64,000 bases of DNA, from the NCBI RefSeq assembly GCF_002216795.1, contig NZ_CP022316.1, positions 1,674,001 to 1,738,000 on the forward strand, written 5' to 3'. The position numbers were made by a program, and so were the translations under genes. The notes under the pieces were generated by a model that was given only the letters and a program-made list of their open reading frames with translations, did no database searches and was not told the origin of the DNA. Below, one piece after another: positions 1-8,394 of this stretch. The stretch's first letter is position 1. Each line of letters starts with the position of its first letter. The DNA is from Brachybacterium avium (GTDB lineage Bacteria; Actinomycetota; Actinomycetes; Actinomycetales; Dermabacteraceae).

Positions 1-70
1 TGCCGCCCGTCGCGAGCAGCTCGGCGGTCAGGGGCGAGGGCCAGGAACCGTACGGTAGCAGTGTCACCAT
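1..70 (-). CDS. S9-family peptidase, N-terminal 23 codons only
   Basis: This is the start of a gene that runs off the left edge of the window. From the ATG at 70 the minus strand reads MVTLLPYGSWPSPLTAELLA. The PYGxWPSP(I/L)TAE opening is characteristic of actinobacterial prolyl-oligopeptidase (S9) family serine peptidases with an N-terminal WD40-like propeller. A good Shine-Dalgarno (AGGAGA) lies about 7 nt upstream of the ATG, at roughly 75-80 on the opposite strand. The stop codon of the IS110 transposase is only 14 bases upstream, so the insertion sequence sits directly against this gene. The catalytic domain is outside the window, so the family call rests on the N-terminus alone. Confidence 0.6.
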   Translation of the reverse strand, partial: MVTLLPYGSWPSPLTAELLATGG

Positions 71-84
71 GGGTATCTCCTATG

Positions 85-1181
85 TCAAGCGGCTTGCGGT
101 ACGCAAGTCGTTGAGGTGGGGTTCAGTGGGATCGGGGTGGTGGCGAGGGCTTCGGCGTGGGCACGGGTGAGAGCGCGCCAGATGCGGCGGGCGATCGCGC
201 TCTTCAAGCAGCGGAGGGCTTCCATCACGGTCTTGCCCTGTTCGCGGAGCCGGTCGTAGTACTCCTTACCGGGTCCTTCGAGACGGACTTGAGTGAGGGC
301 GATGCGGTGGATCGCGCAATTCAACTGACGATTCCCGCCCCTGTTCAGACGGACTCTCCCCTCGGTCTTGCCTGACCAGACCGGGATCGGAGCGCAGCCG
401 GCGAACATCGCGTACTTCCCCTCGTTCGCGAACCGTTCGATCCCGGCGGTCTCGGCGAGGATCTTCGCGGCCGACAGCTCCGCGCAGCCGGGATCTCCAA
501 CAGCACCGGCTCCACCTCCCGGACCATGACACGCAGCCGCGCATCCAGCTCGCTGATCGAGGAGCAGAGCCGTTCGAGGTCGGCCAGGACCATGCCCGCG
601 ATCTCCGCGACGATCCCCTCGCTCGCCTCGACCAGCTCCCGCACTCGTTCCTGAGCCGGTCGATGGGTCAGCGCGCGTGGTGCCGGGTCGACTTCGGGGT
701 CGAGCTCGTGCAGGTGCCAGCGCAGGCGGTTGATCACCCGGGTCCGCTCCGCGACCAGGTCCTCACGACGCGCCAGGACCAGCTTGACCTCTCGTGCCTG
801 CTCATCGGTGAACGCGGTCGGCAGATCGTCCTCGCGGGCCATCGCCCGCGCGACGGCGAGAGCATCGATCGGGTCGGACTTCCCGCGAGTGCGCGCTGTG
901 GCGCGTTGGCGTGCCATCAGCTTCGCCGGCACCCTGACCACGGGCTCTCCATGGGCAAGGAGATCGCGTTCGAGCAGACCGGTGAGGTGGCGACAGTCCT
1001 CCACCCCCCACTGGCGGTCCTGCTCGATGAAGGACTTCCTGGCCCATCGGTAGGCCTTCTCGTGACCGCTATGAGTCGCGCGGACAGTGATCTGCCCGAT
1101 CTGCTTGCCCGCCGCGTCGACCGCGACGAAGGTGTGCGAGTTCTTGTGGACGTCAGCGCCGATCAGGACCACCATGGTCAC
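85..1181 (-). pseudogene. IS110-family transposase, broken by one frameshift
   Basis: DEDD-type transposase that catalyses excision and insertion of IS110-class elements. From the ATG at 1181 the N-terminal DEDD_Tnp_IS110 domain shows D10 (IGADVHKN), E61 (VEDCRH) and D103/D106 (SDPIDAL). The C-terminal Transposase_20 domain (MFAGCAPIPVWSG, then RLNRGGNRQLN) continues in another frame down to the stop at 85. The frame is lost near 487-493, where GGCTGC replaces the expected GGGCTGC; restoring one base gives a normal-looking 365-aa protein reading IPGCAELSAAKIL across the join. The break is either inactivation of the element or the same one-base loss seen in other genes of this window. Confidence 0.85.
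85..1181 (-). mobile_element. IS110-like insertion sequence (ends undefined)
   Basis: Only the transposase gene can be delimited. IS110 elements usually lack terminal inverted repeats and target duplications, and I found none flanking the gene, so the true ends lie somewhere in 71-84 and 1182-1300. In active family members a non-coding region beside the transposase gene encodes a guide (bridge) RNA. I see no clear structured candidate within the short left flank; 1182-1262 is the only space on the upstream side before the next possible ORF. Confidence 0.6.
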
Positions 1182-1262
1182 TGCCTCCCTTGAATTCGAG
1201 TGGGGGTCGAACGGTCGGGCCGGTCGGCGGACAAACCTCAGTGGGGCAGCTGCACGCTCCTA

Positions 1263-1592
1263 TCAAGTCACGCCGGCCGGTCCTTCCCACCCGGCGACGG
1301 CAATACCCATGAAGGCCAGCTCAACGAAGAACGGCAGCCAGCGTAAGAGCCAATCACCGGATGGAAAGGATCCAACCACCGCGACATCCGCGGCACCAGC
1401 AAGCCTCACACTGAGGACAGCGTATGCACGGAGGTGCTCGCGCAGCGCGAGAACGGCCGGAATCCGCAGGGGGACCGGGGTCCTGCTCCGGATCGGAAGT
1501 GCGCCACCACCGACGATCGCGGTGAGGAGGTTGCCGCAGAGCACGTCACCGGGCCACCGGGCCCGTCGCCCGGACAACCGTGCCCGGTGCAT
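1263..1592 (-). CDS. Possible small membrane protein remnant (weak SdpI-like look)
   Basis: The 633-base gap between the transposase and the antiporter holds one open frame that reads like protein. From ATG 1592 it encodes about 109 aa ending in two hydrophobic segments (around VLSVRLAGAADVAVVG and WLLRWLPFFVELAFMGIAVAG). The central LRIPAVLALREHLRAY loosely recalls the RIPxxxxSxxAWxxxH pattern of SdpI-type proteins. Third-position GC is clearly lower than in the neighbours (GGT, GTT, CTT and TTA codons), which suggests foreign or decaying DNA. There is no convincing ribosome-binding site. It could equally be chance; the rest of 1182-1814 shows nothing I recognise. Confidence 0.25.
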   Translation of the reverse strand: MHRARLSGRRARWPGDVLCGNLLTAIVGGGALPIRSRTPVPLRIPAVLALREHLRAYAVLSVRLAGAADVAVVGSFPSGDWLLRWLPFFVELAFMGIAVAGWEGPAGVT

Positions 1593-1814
1593 CCCCCGCC
1601 GTGAGACACTTGCCGCGGAGAGCCGGGAAGTCTGGTCGGCACGGGAGCGTGATGCTCCCGTACCCGTGTCAACGATGCCGTGAAGGGACCAGCATGGCTC
1701 TCCCGTTCCCCACCCCGCGTGTCGGTGTGCGGGTCGGCCCCTCCACCGGGCGACCTCGGTGCCAGGGCGTGACTGATCCTCACCGTCCTGACCTCGAAGG
1801 TGAAGTGATCCGAG

Positions 1815-3248
1815 ATGGACTTCCCCGTCTGGACTCTGATCCCGTTCGTGCTGATGCTGCTGGCCATCGCGATCTTCCCACTGGTCCCCGCCATCTCTCA
1901 TCACTGGGATCGACCCCGCAACCAGCTGCTCTATGCGCTGGCGCTCGGTGTTCCGGTGGGGATCGGTCTGCTGGTCACCGCGCACCCCGAACTGGTCGCC
2001 CATGCGCTGATCGAATACGTCCAGTTCATCGTGCTGCTGCTGGCGCTGTTCACGGTCTCAGGCGGGATCGTCCTGCGCGGGGACCTGGCCGCCACTCCAC
2101 GCACGAACACCGCCTTCCTCGCCGTCGGCGGCGTGCTGGCGAGCTTCATCGGCACCACCGGGGCGGCGATGCTGCTGATCCGCCCCATCCTGGCCACCAA
2201 CTCCGAGCGGCGCTACCGGGCGCACACCGTGGTGTTCACGATCTTCATCGTCGCCAACTGCGGCGGTCTGCTGACTCCGCTCGGCGACCCGCCGCTGTTC
2301 CTGGGCATGCTCCGCGGAGTGCCCTTCACCTGGACCTTCTCCCTGATCCCGGAGTGGTTCTTCGTCAACGCCCTGCTGCTGCTGAGCTACTGGGCGCTGG
2401 ATCGTCGGTTCCACGCCCGCGAGAAGCCGGAGGCGCTCGCGATGGACATGGACAACCGCAGGCCGCTGCGGCTGGCCGGGGCGGCGAACCTGATCTGGTT
2501 CGCGGTGATCATCCTCGCCGTGGCCAAGGTCCCGTCGCTGGACATCGACGCCGTCGCCCACGGCCACATCGAGGGGCTGAACTGGGTGCCCTGGCGCGAG
2601 CTGGTGATGCTCACCGCCGCCACCTGCTCCTTCCTCATCGGTTCGAAGAAGATCCGCTTCGAGGAGAACCAGTTCAGCTGGGGCCCGATCCAGGAGGTCG
2701 GCGCCCTGTTCATCGGCATCTTCCTGACCATGGTCCCGGCCCTGCAGGTGCTGCGTGTCGCCGCCCCGAACCTGCCGCTGAACGAGATCACGCTGTTCCT
2801 GTTCACCGGCGGGCTCTCCGCCGTGCTGGACAACGCCCCCACCTATGTGACGTTCTTCGAGATGGCCACGCAGCTGCCGGGCGATCCCCGGGTGGCGGAC
2901 GTCCCCGAGATGCTGCTGGTCTCGATCTCGCTGGGTGCCGTGCTCTGCGGGGCCATGACCTATATCGGCAACGGACCGAACTTCATGGTGAAGTCGGTGG
3001 CCGAGGACGGCGGCGTGAAGATGCCGACCTTCCTGGGCTACATCCGCTCCGCGCTCATCTACCTCGCACCGGTCCTGCTGGCCATGCTGCTGCTGTTCAT
3101 CGCCGACCCGCTGTGGGCGAAAGCGCTCGGCGGTGCCGTGGTCATCCTGATCCTGGTGCGCGTCGTCCGGCACGCCACCGCCCCACCTCCGCAGGTGCTC
3201 GGCCGCAGCGCCCGCGCTGCCGAGCCGGAGGCCCCGCCGCAGATCTGA
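1815..3248 (+). CDS. NhaD/CitMHS-like sodium:proton antiporter
   Basis: Integral membrane protein of 477 aa from the ion-transporter superfamily (CitMHS_2 / NhaD-like), expected to exchange Na+ for H+ across the cytoplasmic membrane. About a dozen hydrophobic helices are visible. Conserved re-entrant motifs are FIGTTGAAML (about 111-120), NCGGLLTPLGDPP (148-160), SAVLDNAPTY in the second half, and GNGPNFMVK, the signature of sodium:proton antiporters annotated as putative citrate transporters. The ATG at 1815 is preceded by AGGTGAAG. It lies 58 bases upstream of nhaA on the same strand, so the two antiporters probably form one operon for Na+ or pH stress. Citrate or another carboxylate is an alternative substrate. 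Confidence 0.8.
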   Translation: MDFPVWTLIPFVLMLLAIAIFPLVPAISHHWDRPRNQLLYALALGVPVGIGLLVTAHPELVAHALIEYVQFIVLLLALFTVSGGIVLRGDLAATPRTNTAFLAVGGVLASFIGTTGAAMLLIRPILATNSERRYRAHTVVFTIFIVANCGGLLTPLGDPPLFLGMLRGVPFTWTFSLIPEWFFVNALLLLSYWALDRRFHAREKPEALAMDMDNRRPLRLAGAANLIWFAVIILAVAKVPSLDIDAVAHGHIEGLNWVPWRELVMLTAATCSFLIGSKKIRFEENQFSWGPIQEVGALFIGIFLTMVPALQVLRVAAPNLPLNEITLFLFTGGLSAVLDNAPTYVTFFEMATQLPGDPRVADVPEMLLVSISLGAVLCGAMTYIGNGPNFMVKSVAEDGGVKMPTFLGYIRSALIYLAPVLLAMLLLFIADPLWAKALGGAVVILILVRVVRHATAPPPQVLGRSARAAEPEAPPQI

Positions 3249-3306
3249 TCGCTGCGAACGGGGCGCCCTACCAACCCACTGCCCCCGATCCGCAGGAGAC
3301 CTCTTC

Positions 3307-4629
3307 ATGACCGCACCGTCGAACGCCGTCCGCGAGCACGGCACCTATCGCACCCTCCGGCCCGCCGAGGCATGGGTCACGCGGGCCATCCCCGGCGGGG
3401 CGCTCCTGCTGCTGGCCACCGTGCTCGCGCTGCTCTTCGCCAACACCCCGCTGTCGGACCTGTACTTCACCGTGCGCGATACACACATCGGCTTCACCGC
3501 CGGTCCGCTCGATCTGGACCTCTCGATCGGGCACTGGGCCGCCGACGGCCTGCTGGCGATCTTCTTCTTCCTCGCGGGGCTCGAGCTCAAGCAGGAGTTC
3601 GTGGTCGGCGACCTGCACTCCCCCTCCAAGGCCCTGGTGCCTATCGCCGCGGCGTTCGGCGGCGTGGCCATCCCCGCGCTCCTGTACACCGTGATCAACC
3701 TCAGCGGGCCCGCAGGCTCCGGCCACGGCTGGGCGATCCCCGCAGCCACCGACATCGCCTTCGCGGTCGCGATCCTGGCGCTGCTGGGCTCGAGCCTGCC
3801 ACCGGCGCTGCGCACCTTCTTGCTGACCCTCGCGATCGTCGACGACCTGATCGCGATCACGATCATCGCGATCTTCTACACCTCGGACCTGCGTCTGTGG
3901 TTCCTCGCCCTCGCAGTGATCCCGATCGGACTGTTCTGGTGGCTGACGAACAAGCGCGAGGCCTGGTTCAAGAAGCACTACTGGACGGCCTGGGCGCTGC
4001 TGGGCCCGCTCGCGCTGATCACCTGGGTGCTGTTCCTGAACTCCGGTGTGCACGCCACCATCGCCGGTGTCGTGCTCGCGTTCATGGTGCCGGTGCGGGG
4101 CATCTCCGACTACGGGAAGCAGCACTCCCTCTCCCACACCCTCGAGCACCGGCTGCGCCCCTTCTCCAGCGCCCTGGCCGTGCCGCTCTTCGCCTTCTTC
4201 AGCGCCGGCGTCGCCGTGGGCGGGGTGAGCGGGCTGCTGAACGCCTGGCAGTCCACCGTCGCGCTCGGCATCATCGTCGGCCTCGTGATCGGCAAGATCC
4301 TCGGCATCGTGGGCACGTCGTACCTGCTGACCACCTTCACCAAGGCCCGGCTCGACCCCTCCCTGAAGTGGGCCGACATGATCGGGATGGCCGCCGTCGC
4401 CGGCATCGGCTTCACCGTCTCGCTGCTGGTCTCCGAACTCAGCTTCCAGGTGGGCGACGACATGTACGACTGGGCGAAGGTGGGCGTGCTGACCGCCTCC
4501 GCACTGGCCGCGGTGCTCGGTGCGGTGATCCTCGTCCCCCGCAACCGGATGTACGCCCGGCAGCAGCGGGAGTCCGGGGCGACGCCCGACGAGTACGACC
4601 GCGGCGCCAACTGGGGCGCCGACGGGTGA
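3307..4629 (+). CDS. nhaA: Na+/H+ antiporter NhaA
   Basis: Electrogenic antiporter that expels Na+ in exchange for protons, 440 aa. The family's key residues are in place: ATDIAFAVAILALLG with D149 (equivalent to E. coli D133) and AIVDDLIAI with D179-D180 (equivalent to D163-D164, the ion-binding pair). The ELKQEF segment after helix II is also canonical. The C-terminal tail (about 30 residues, acidic and Gly-rich) is soluble. The ATG at 3307 follows AGGAGA by 9 bases. It sits immediately downstream of the NhaD-like gene in a likely two-gene antiporter operon. I see no sign of frame damage. Confidence 0.95.
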   Translation: MTAPSNAVREHGTYRTLRPAEAWVTRAIPGGALLLLATVLALLFANTPLSDLYFTVRDTHIGFTAGPLDLDLSIGHWAADGLLAIFFFLAGLELKQEFVVGDLHSPSKALVPIAAAFGGVAIPALLYTVINLSGPAGSGHGWAIPAATDIAFAVAILALLGSSLPPALRTFLLTLAIVDDLIAITIIAIFYTSDLRLWFLALAVIPIGLFWWLTNKREAWFKKHYWTAWALLGPLALITWVLFLNSGVHATIAGVVLAFMVPVRGISDYGKQHSLSHTLEHRLRPFSSALAVPLFAFFSAGVAVGGVSGLLNAWQSTVALGIIVGLVIGKILGIVGTSYLLTTFTKARLDPSLKWADMIGMAAVAGIGFTVSLLVSELSFQVGDDMYDWAKVGVLTASALAAVLGAVILVPRNRMYARQQRESGATPDEYDRGANWGADG

Positions 4630-4659
4630 CCCGCGCCCGGTGCCGGGTTCCGGGTGGCG

Positions 4660-5073
4660 TCAGAAGCGGGCTGGTGCCACGAAGCCGTCGGGCTTGACCA
4701 GCACCACCGGCACCGGCGACTCGATCGCGACCCGCTGCGAGGTCGAACCCAGCAGGATCTTCCCGATCGGGGTGCGCTTGCGGATCCCGAGAACCACCAG
4801 GATGACGTCATCATGCTCGACGGCGTCGAGGATGTCGTCGGCGGGATCATCCCGCCTGGGGACGGTGCGCAGCTCGAAATCGAGGCCGGTCTCCGCCAGC
4901 CGCTCCTCGAGCGGGCGCCGATCGGCCACTCCCCGCGCCTTGCGCGGATCGGGCGCCCTTTCGGAGGCGAGCACGAGCAGGGAGGCGCCGCGCCGCTCCG
5001 CCTCGTCGACCGCGTACGCGAGGGCCGCCTCGCTGGTGGCGCTGGGGACATAGGCCAGCAGGATGGTGGACAT
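4660..5073 (-). CDS. Universal stress protein (UspA family)
   Basis: A single-domain Usp protein of 137 aa with a Rossmann-like alpha/beta fold. It opens with MSTILLAYVPSATSEAALAYAVDEA and ends with the nucleotide-loop region GIRKRTPIGKILLGSTSQRV followed by PVPVVLV. The G-x2-G-x9-G-S/T ATP loop is only partly kept (second Gly replaced by Lys), so nucleotide binding is uncertain. I chose the ATG at 5073 because it has GAGGGAG just upstream and matches the family N-terminus; the frame stays open further upstream without homology. It follows the amino-acid permease by 79 bases on the same strand. Permease-Usp pairing is common and suggests the Usp modulates the transporter. Confidence 0.9.
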   Translation of the reverse strand: MSTILLAYVPSATSEAALAYAVDEAERRGASLLVLASERAPDPRKARGVADRRPLEERLAETGLDFELRTVPRRDDPADDILDAVEHDDVILVVLGIRKRTPIGKILLGSTSQRVAIESPVPVVLVKPDGFVAPARF

Positions 5074-5152
5074 GAGACTCCCTCGGGGTGCGGGGTGGCG
5101 ACCGCCGCGGCGGTCCCGACCGGGGCGGTCCCGGCCGGATGCTGGGGAAGCG

Positions 5153-6610
5153 TCAGTGCTTGCCCAGGTCGTCGGGATGATGGAAGCGGGTGCGACGGGC
5201 CCGCACCGCACGGTTGTAGAACCAGGTGATGACGAACAGCAGCAGCCCGATCCCCAACAGTCCGCCGGCGATCACGTAGTTCTGCGGCGGCTGTGCGATC
5301 GGGGTGACCAGGGCGAACGATGTGATCGCGCCGATCACCGGCAGCACCGTCGGGGTGTGGAAGTGCCGTACGTCGACCTTGTCCTTGCGCAGCACCAGCA
5401 CCGAGACGTTCACCAGGCCGAACACGGCCAGCAGGAGCAGTGCGGTGGTGCCGCCGAGGGCGGAGATCGTCTCCTCGGCGAGCACATAACGCACCGTGAG
5501 CACCAGGGCGAAGGCCAGCGCGGTGGAGAAGACGATCCCGGCCCACGGGGTGCGGCGGCCCCGCAGGACCCCCTTGAGGAAGCCGGGCAGCACGCCCTGC
5601 TTGGCCATGCCGTAGAGCAGGCGCGAGGCCATCATCATGTTGATCAGCACGGTGTTGGCCACGGCGAAGATCGAGATGAACGCGAAGATCGTATCGATCG
5701 GGATGCCCGGCGCCCCGACCTTGACCACCTCGAGCAGCGGGGTGCTGGACTCGGTGAGCTGCCCGATCGGCACCACCGCGACGGCGAGGAGCGAGATCAA
5801 CACATAGATCACGCCCGTGATCGACAGGCCCCCGATGAGCGCACGGGGGAAGTTCTTGACCGGGTCGACCGTCTCCTCGGCCATGTTCACCGAGTCCTCG
5901 AAGCCCACCATCGAGAAGAAGGCGAGGGCGGTCGCGCCGATCACCGCCATGAAGAGGCTCTTGTCGTCCTGGGTCTCGAAGAGGATCACCCGGGAGAGAT
6001 CCGCCTGCCCGCGACCGAGCGCGATGAAGCCCACCACGATCACGAGCGAGAGGCCGGACAGCTCGATGAACGTGAGCACCACGTTCGCCTTGACGGATTC
6101 GGCGACACCGCGCAGGTTGATCAGGGCCACCAGGGCGAGGAAGGCCAGGGCGATGCCGGTGGCCAGCGGCTGTGCCGCATCGCCCAGCGGCTCCTCCAGC
6201 GCGAAGGCCTTCAGCACGTTCTCCGAGAGGAAGATCGCGCTGGTCGAGGCCGAGGTGATGCCAGAGGAGAGCACCGCGAAGGTGACCATGAAGGTCAGGA
6301 AGTGGACGCCGAAGGCCTTGTGCACGTACAGCGCCGCCCCCGCGGCCTGCGGGTACTTGGTGACCATCTCGACGTACGACAGCGCGGACACCATCGCGAT
6401 GGCGAAGGCGACGATGATCGGGAGCCAGCCCGCCCCGCCCACCTCACCGGCGACCTTGCCGGTCAGGGCGTAGACGCCGGTGCCGAGGATGTCGCCGACG
6501 ATGAACAGCAGCAGCAGCTTGGGTGTGATCGCCTGCTTCAGCTCCGGCTGGTCGTCGCTCGACAGCTCCGGATCGCCGACGACGGGCTCTGCATCAGGGG
6601 ATTCGCTCAT
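5153..6610 (-). CDS. APC-superfamily amino acid permease
   Basis: Twelve-to-fourteen-helix permease of 485 aa. The first helix carries the APC glycine motif (LLLFIVGDILGTGVYALTGKVAG), and helix VI carries the conserved FFSMVGFEDSVNMAEET region typical of the family. The substrate is probably an amino acid or polyamine but cannot be fixed from sequence. The start is set at ATG 6610 (MSESPDAEP), preceded by GGGAGGAT; an in-frame upstream ATG has no ribosome-binding site. It is the first gene of a probable operon with the downstream UspA gene. The remaining upstream sequence to 6730 is the terminator side of the next minus-strand gene. Confidence 0.88.
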   Translation of the reverse strand: MSESPDAEPVVGDPELSSDDQPELKQAITPKLLLLFIVGDILGTGVYALTGKVAGEVGGAGWLPIIVAFAIAMVSALSYVEMVTKYPQAAGAALYVHKAFGVHFLTFMVTFAVLSSGITSASTSAIFLSENVLKAFALEEPLGDAAQPLATGIALAFLALVALINLRGVAESVKANVVLTFIELSGLSLVIVVGFIALGRGQADLSRVILFETQDDKSLFMAVIGATALAFFSMVGFEDSVNMAEETVDPVKNFPRALIGGLSITGVIYVLISLLAVAVVPIGQLTESSTPLLEVVKVGAPGIPIDTIFAFISIFAVANTVLINMMMASRLLYGMAKQGVLPGFLKGVLRGRRTPWAGIVFSTALAFALVLTVRYVLAEETISALGGTTALLLLAVFGLVNVSVLVLRKDKVDVRHFHTPTVLPVIGAITSFALVTPIAQPPQNYVIAGGLLGIGLLLFVITWFYNRAVRARRTRFHHPDDLGKH

Positions 6611-6730
6611 GGGATCCTCCCAGAGAAGGGGCGGGAACGCGTCGGCGGCGGCGCAGCGGCCTGTCACCAGGCCACCGAACGCGAGGAGTCGGCGCGATGG
6701 TGGGGGAACTCTACCCCGCGGTGACCGCCC

Positions 6731-8347
6731 TCACACCACGGGACGGGCCGCGGCGTCCCGCTCCTCGGCCGACGTCTCCGCATGCGCCTCGTCCTCCGCG
6801 CTGCGGACGTCCAGGCGCAGCGTCTGCACCCACTGGCGCGAGGCATCGGAGCTGATCGCCATCACGCCGAGCGCAGAGGCTCCCGCGCCCACCAGCAGCG
6901 AATGGGCGACATCACCGGACATGGAGGTGGCGAGCGCGAGCGCGGCGAAGGCGTCGAGGGTGAACAGCGCCATCAGCGCGATCCGTGCCCACCGGCTGCG
7001 GCGGATCACCCCGGTCTGCAGCAGCAGCGCTGCCACCGCGAAGGCGGTCGGCCCGAGCATCCCCTCACCGCTGGGCAGCACCAGCGCGGCCTCGGGGACC
7101 AGGGAGGTCGGGTCCACCCCGCCCAGCCGGGTGATCCACTGCAGGACGACCAGGACGGCCTGCACCAGCACCAGGATCCCGGTGAAGATCACCGTGGGCG
7201 GCGGCAGGTGGTGGTCTGCGGCGCGTGCGACGAGCTGGTGGAAGTCGTCGACCGTCTCCTGCCAGTGAGCGCTCAGCTCGCCCGTGACGTCCGCCTGTGA
7301 GGTCGCCGTGCCGCTGCGCCGTGCGACCGCCAGCGCCGCCCGGGCCCGTGACTTCATCACCGAGGTCCCCGTCGGACGGTGCCGGGGGAGCATCAGCGCG
7401 GTGGCGCCCGCGGAGCGGCTCCTCGCCCCGGCCACGTCCAGCACCGGCAGGTCCCCGTCGGTGCGGATCCGATCGCCCTGGCCGTTGCGGTGGTGGTAGG
7501 AGGTGGAGAACTCCCGGATCACCTCCGCATCGATCTGCGGATCGGCGAAGCGGACGGTGTCGATCACGAAGTCCCGCTCGGCGTCGATGTTCTCGTCGAT
7601 CCGGTGGGTGACCTGCAGGGTGAAGAAGGAGAAGCCGACGGCCCGGTCATAGGAACCGGCCGCCAGCCAGTCGGCGCGATATCCGCCCGGCAGCACGAAA
7701 TCCGGGGCGGTCCGCCAGAACCGCACGTGGTGGCGCTTGGTGGTGGTACCGCCCACCTCCTGCTGGTAGGTGAAGTCGTGGCGCCGGCCCATCAGGTACA
7801 GGTCCGAGACGGGGGCCGCCGGATAGGAGCGGCGCAGCAGCGTCGAGCGCACCATCGACCAGGCCGAGGAGAGGGTCCGCTCCTCGGCGAGCACCCAGCC
7901 CGCCCGGCGCATCGTCACGTGCAGATCCCGCTCGGAGCCGTCGAAGGCGAGGTTGATCGGGTCCGAGAGCACCCCCTCGGTGGTGCGGGTGCGGCCGAAG
8001 AAGTAGTCCGGCAGGTAGATCCGCGTCATCAGCTGATGCAGGCGCGGCAGGGTGATGTAGGTCAGCAGCACCCAGAAGCCCAGCAGGTACAGCAGCCGGA
8101 TCGGCGTGAGCGAGAAGCCCTCGACCAGGTAGAGCAGAGCCAGCCAGATCGAGATCACCACGCCTGCGGCGATGAACAGGTTGTCCAGCAGCGAGTAGAG
8201 CTCGAACGTCGGCCCCGCCGCGGTGCGCCCCCGCGCATGGTCGTAGGCGGGCGGCTGCTGCGGGACGGGACGGCGCAGCGGCACCAGGTGCGCCTGGCGT
8301 TCCGGCATCATCGAGCGCGCTCCGTGCTCCGCATTCTCATGGGGCAA
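6731..8347 (-). CDS. LssY C-terminal domain membrane protein
   Basis: Protein of 538 aa. Two N-terminal transmembrane helices (about residues 55-75 and 82-100) are followed by an LssY_C domain (roughly 115-290) recognisable by the WVLAEERTLSSAWSM and SPVSDLYLMGRR-type blocks and the RIDENIDAERDFVIDTV segment. In other proteins LssY_C follows a PAP2/DedA-type membrane domain; here it is separate. The C-terminal half holds a linker and four further hydrophobic segments (about 370-510). Function is unknown; a role in envelope lipid metabolism is the usual guess. It stands alone, about 50 bases downstream of the MFS exporter on the same strand. Confidence 0.8.
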   Translation of the reverse strand: MPHENAEHGARSMMPERQAHLVPLRRPVPQQPPAYDHARGRTAAGPTFELYSLLDNLFIAAGVVISIWLALLYLVEGFSLTPIRLLYLLGFWVLLTYITLPRLHQLMTRIYLPDYFFGRTRTTEGVLSDPINLAFDGSERDLHVTMRRAGWVLAEERTLSSAWSMVRSTLLRRSYPAAPVSDLYLMGRRHDFTYQQEVGGTTTKRHHVRFWRTAPDFVLPGGYRADWLAAGSYDRAVGFSFFTLQVTHRIDENIDAERDFVIDTVRFADPQIDAEVIREFSTSYHHRNGQGDRIRTDGDLPVLDVAGARSRSAGATALMLPRHRPTGTSVMKSRARAALAVARRSGTATSQADVTGELSAHWQETVDDFHQLVARAADHHLPPPTVIFTGILVLVQAVLVVLQWITRLGGVDPTSLVPEAALVLPSGEGMLGPTAFAVAALLLQTGVIRRSRWARIALMALFTLDAFAALALATSMSGDVAHSLLVGAGASALGVMAISSDASRQWVQTLRLDVRSAEDEAHAETSAEERDAAARPVV

Positions 8348-8394
8348 TCGTAGGTGCCGCGGGGAACGGGCCGGTCACCGGTCCGGGGGCGTGC

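Noticed and set aside
1087..1683. Open frame of 198 codons on the + strand
   Set aside because: It begins inside the transposase gene on the other strand and shows no family features or ribosome-binding site.
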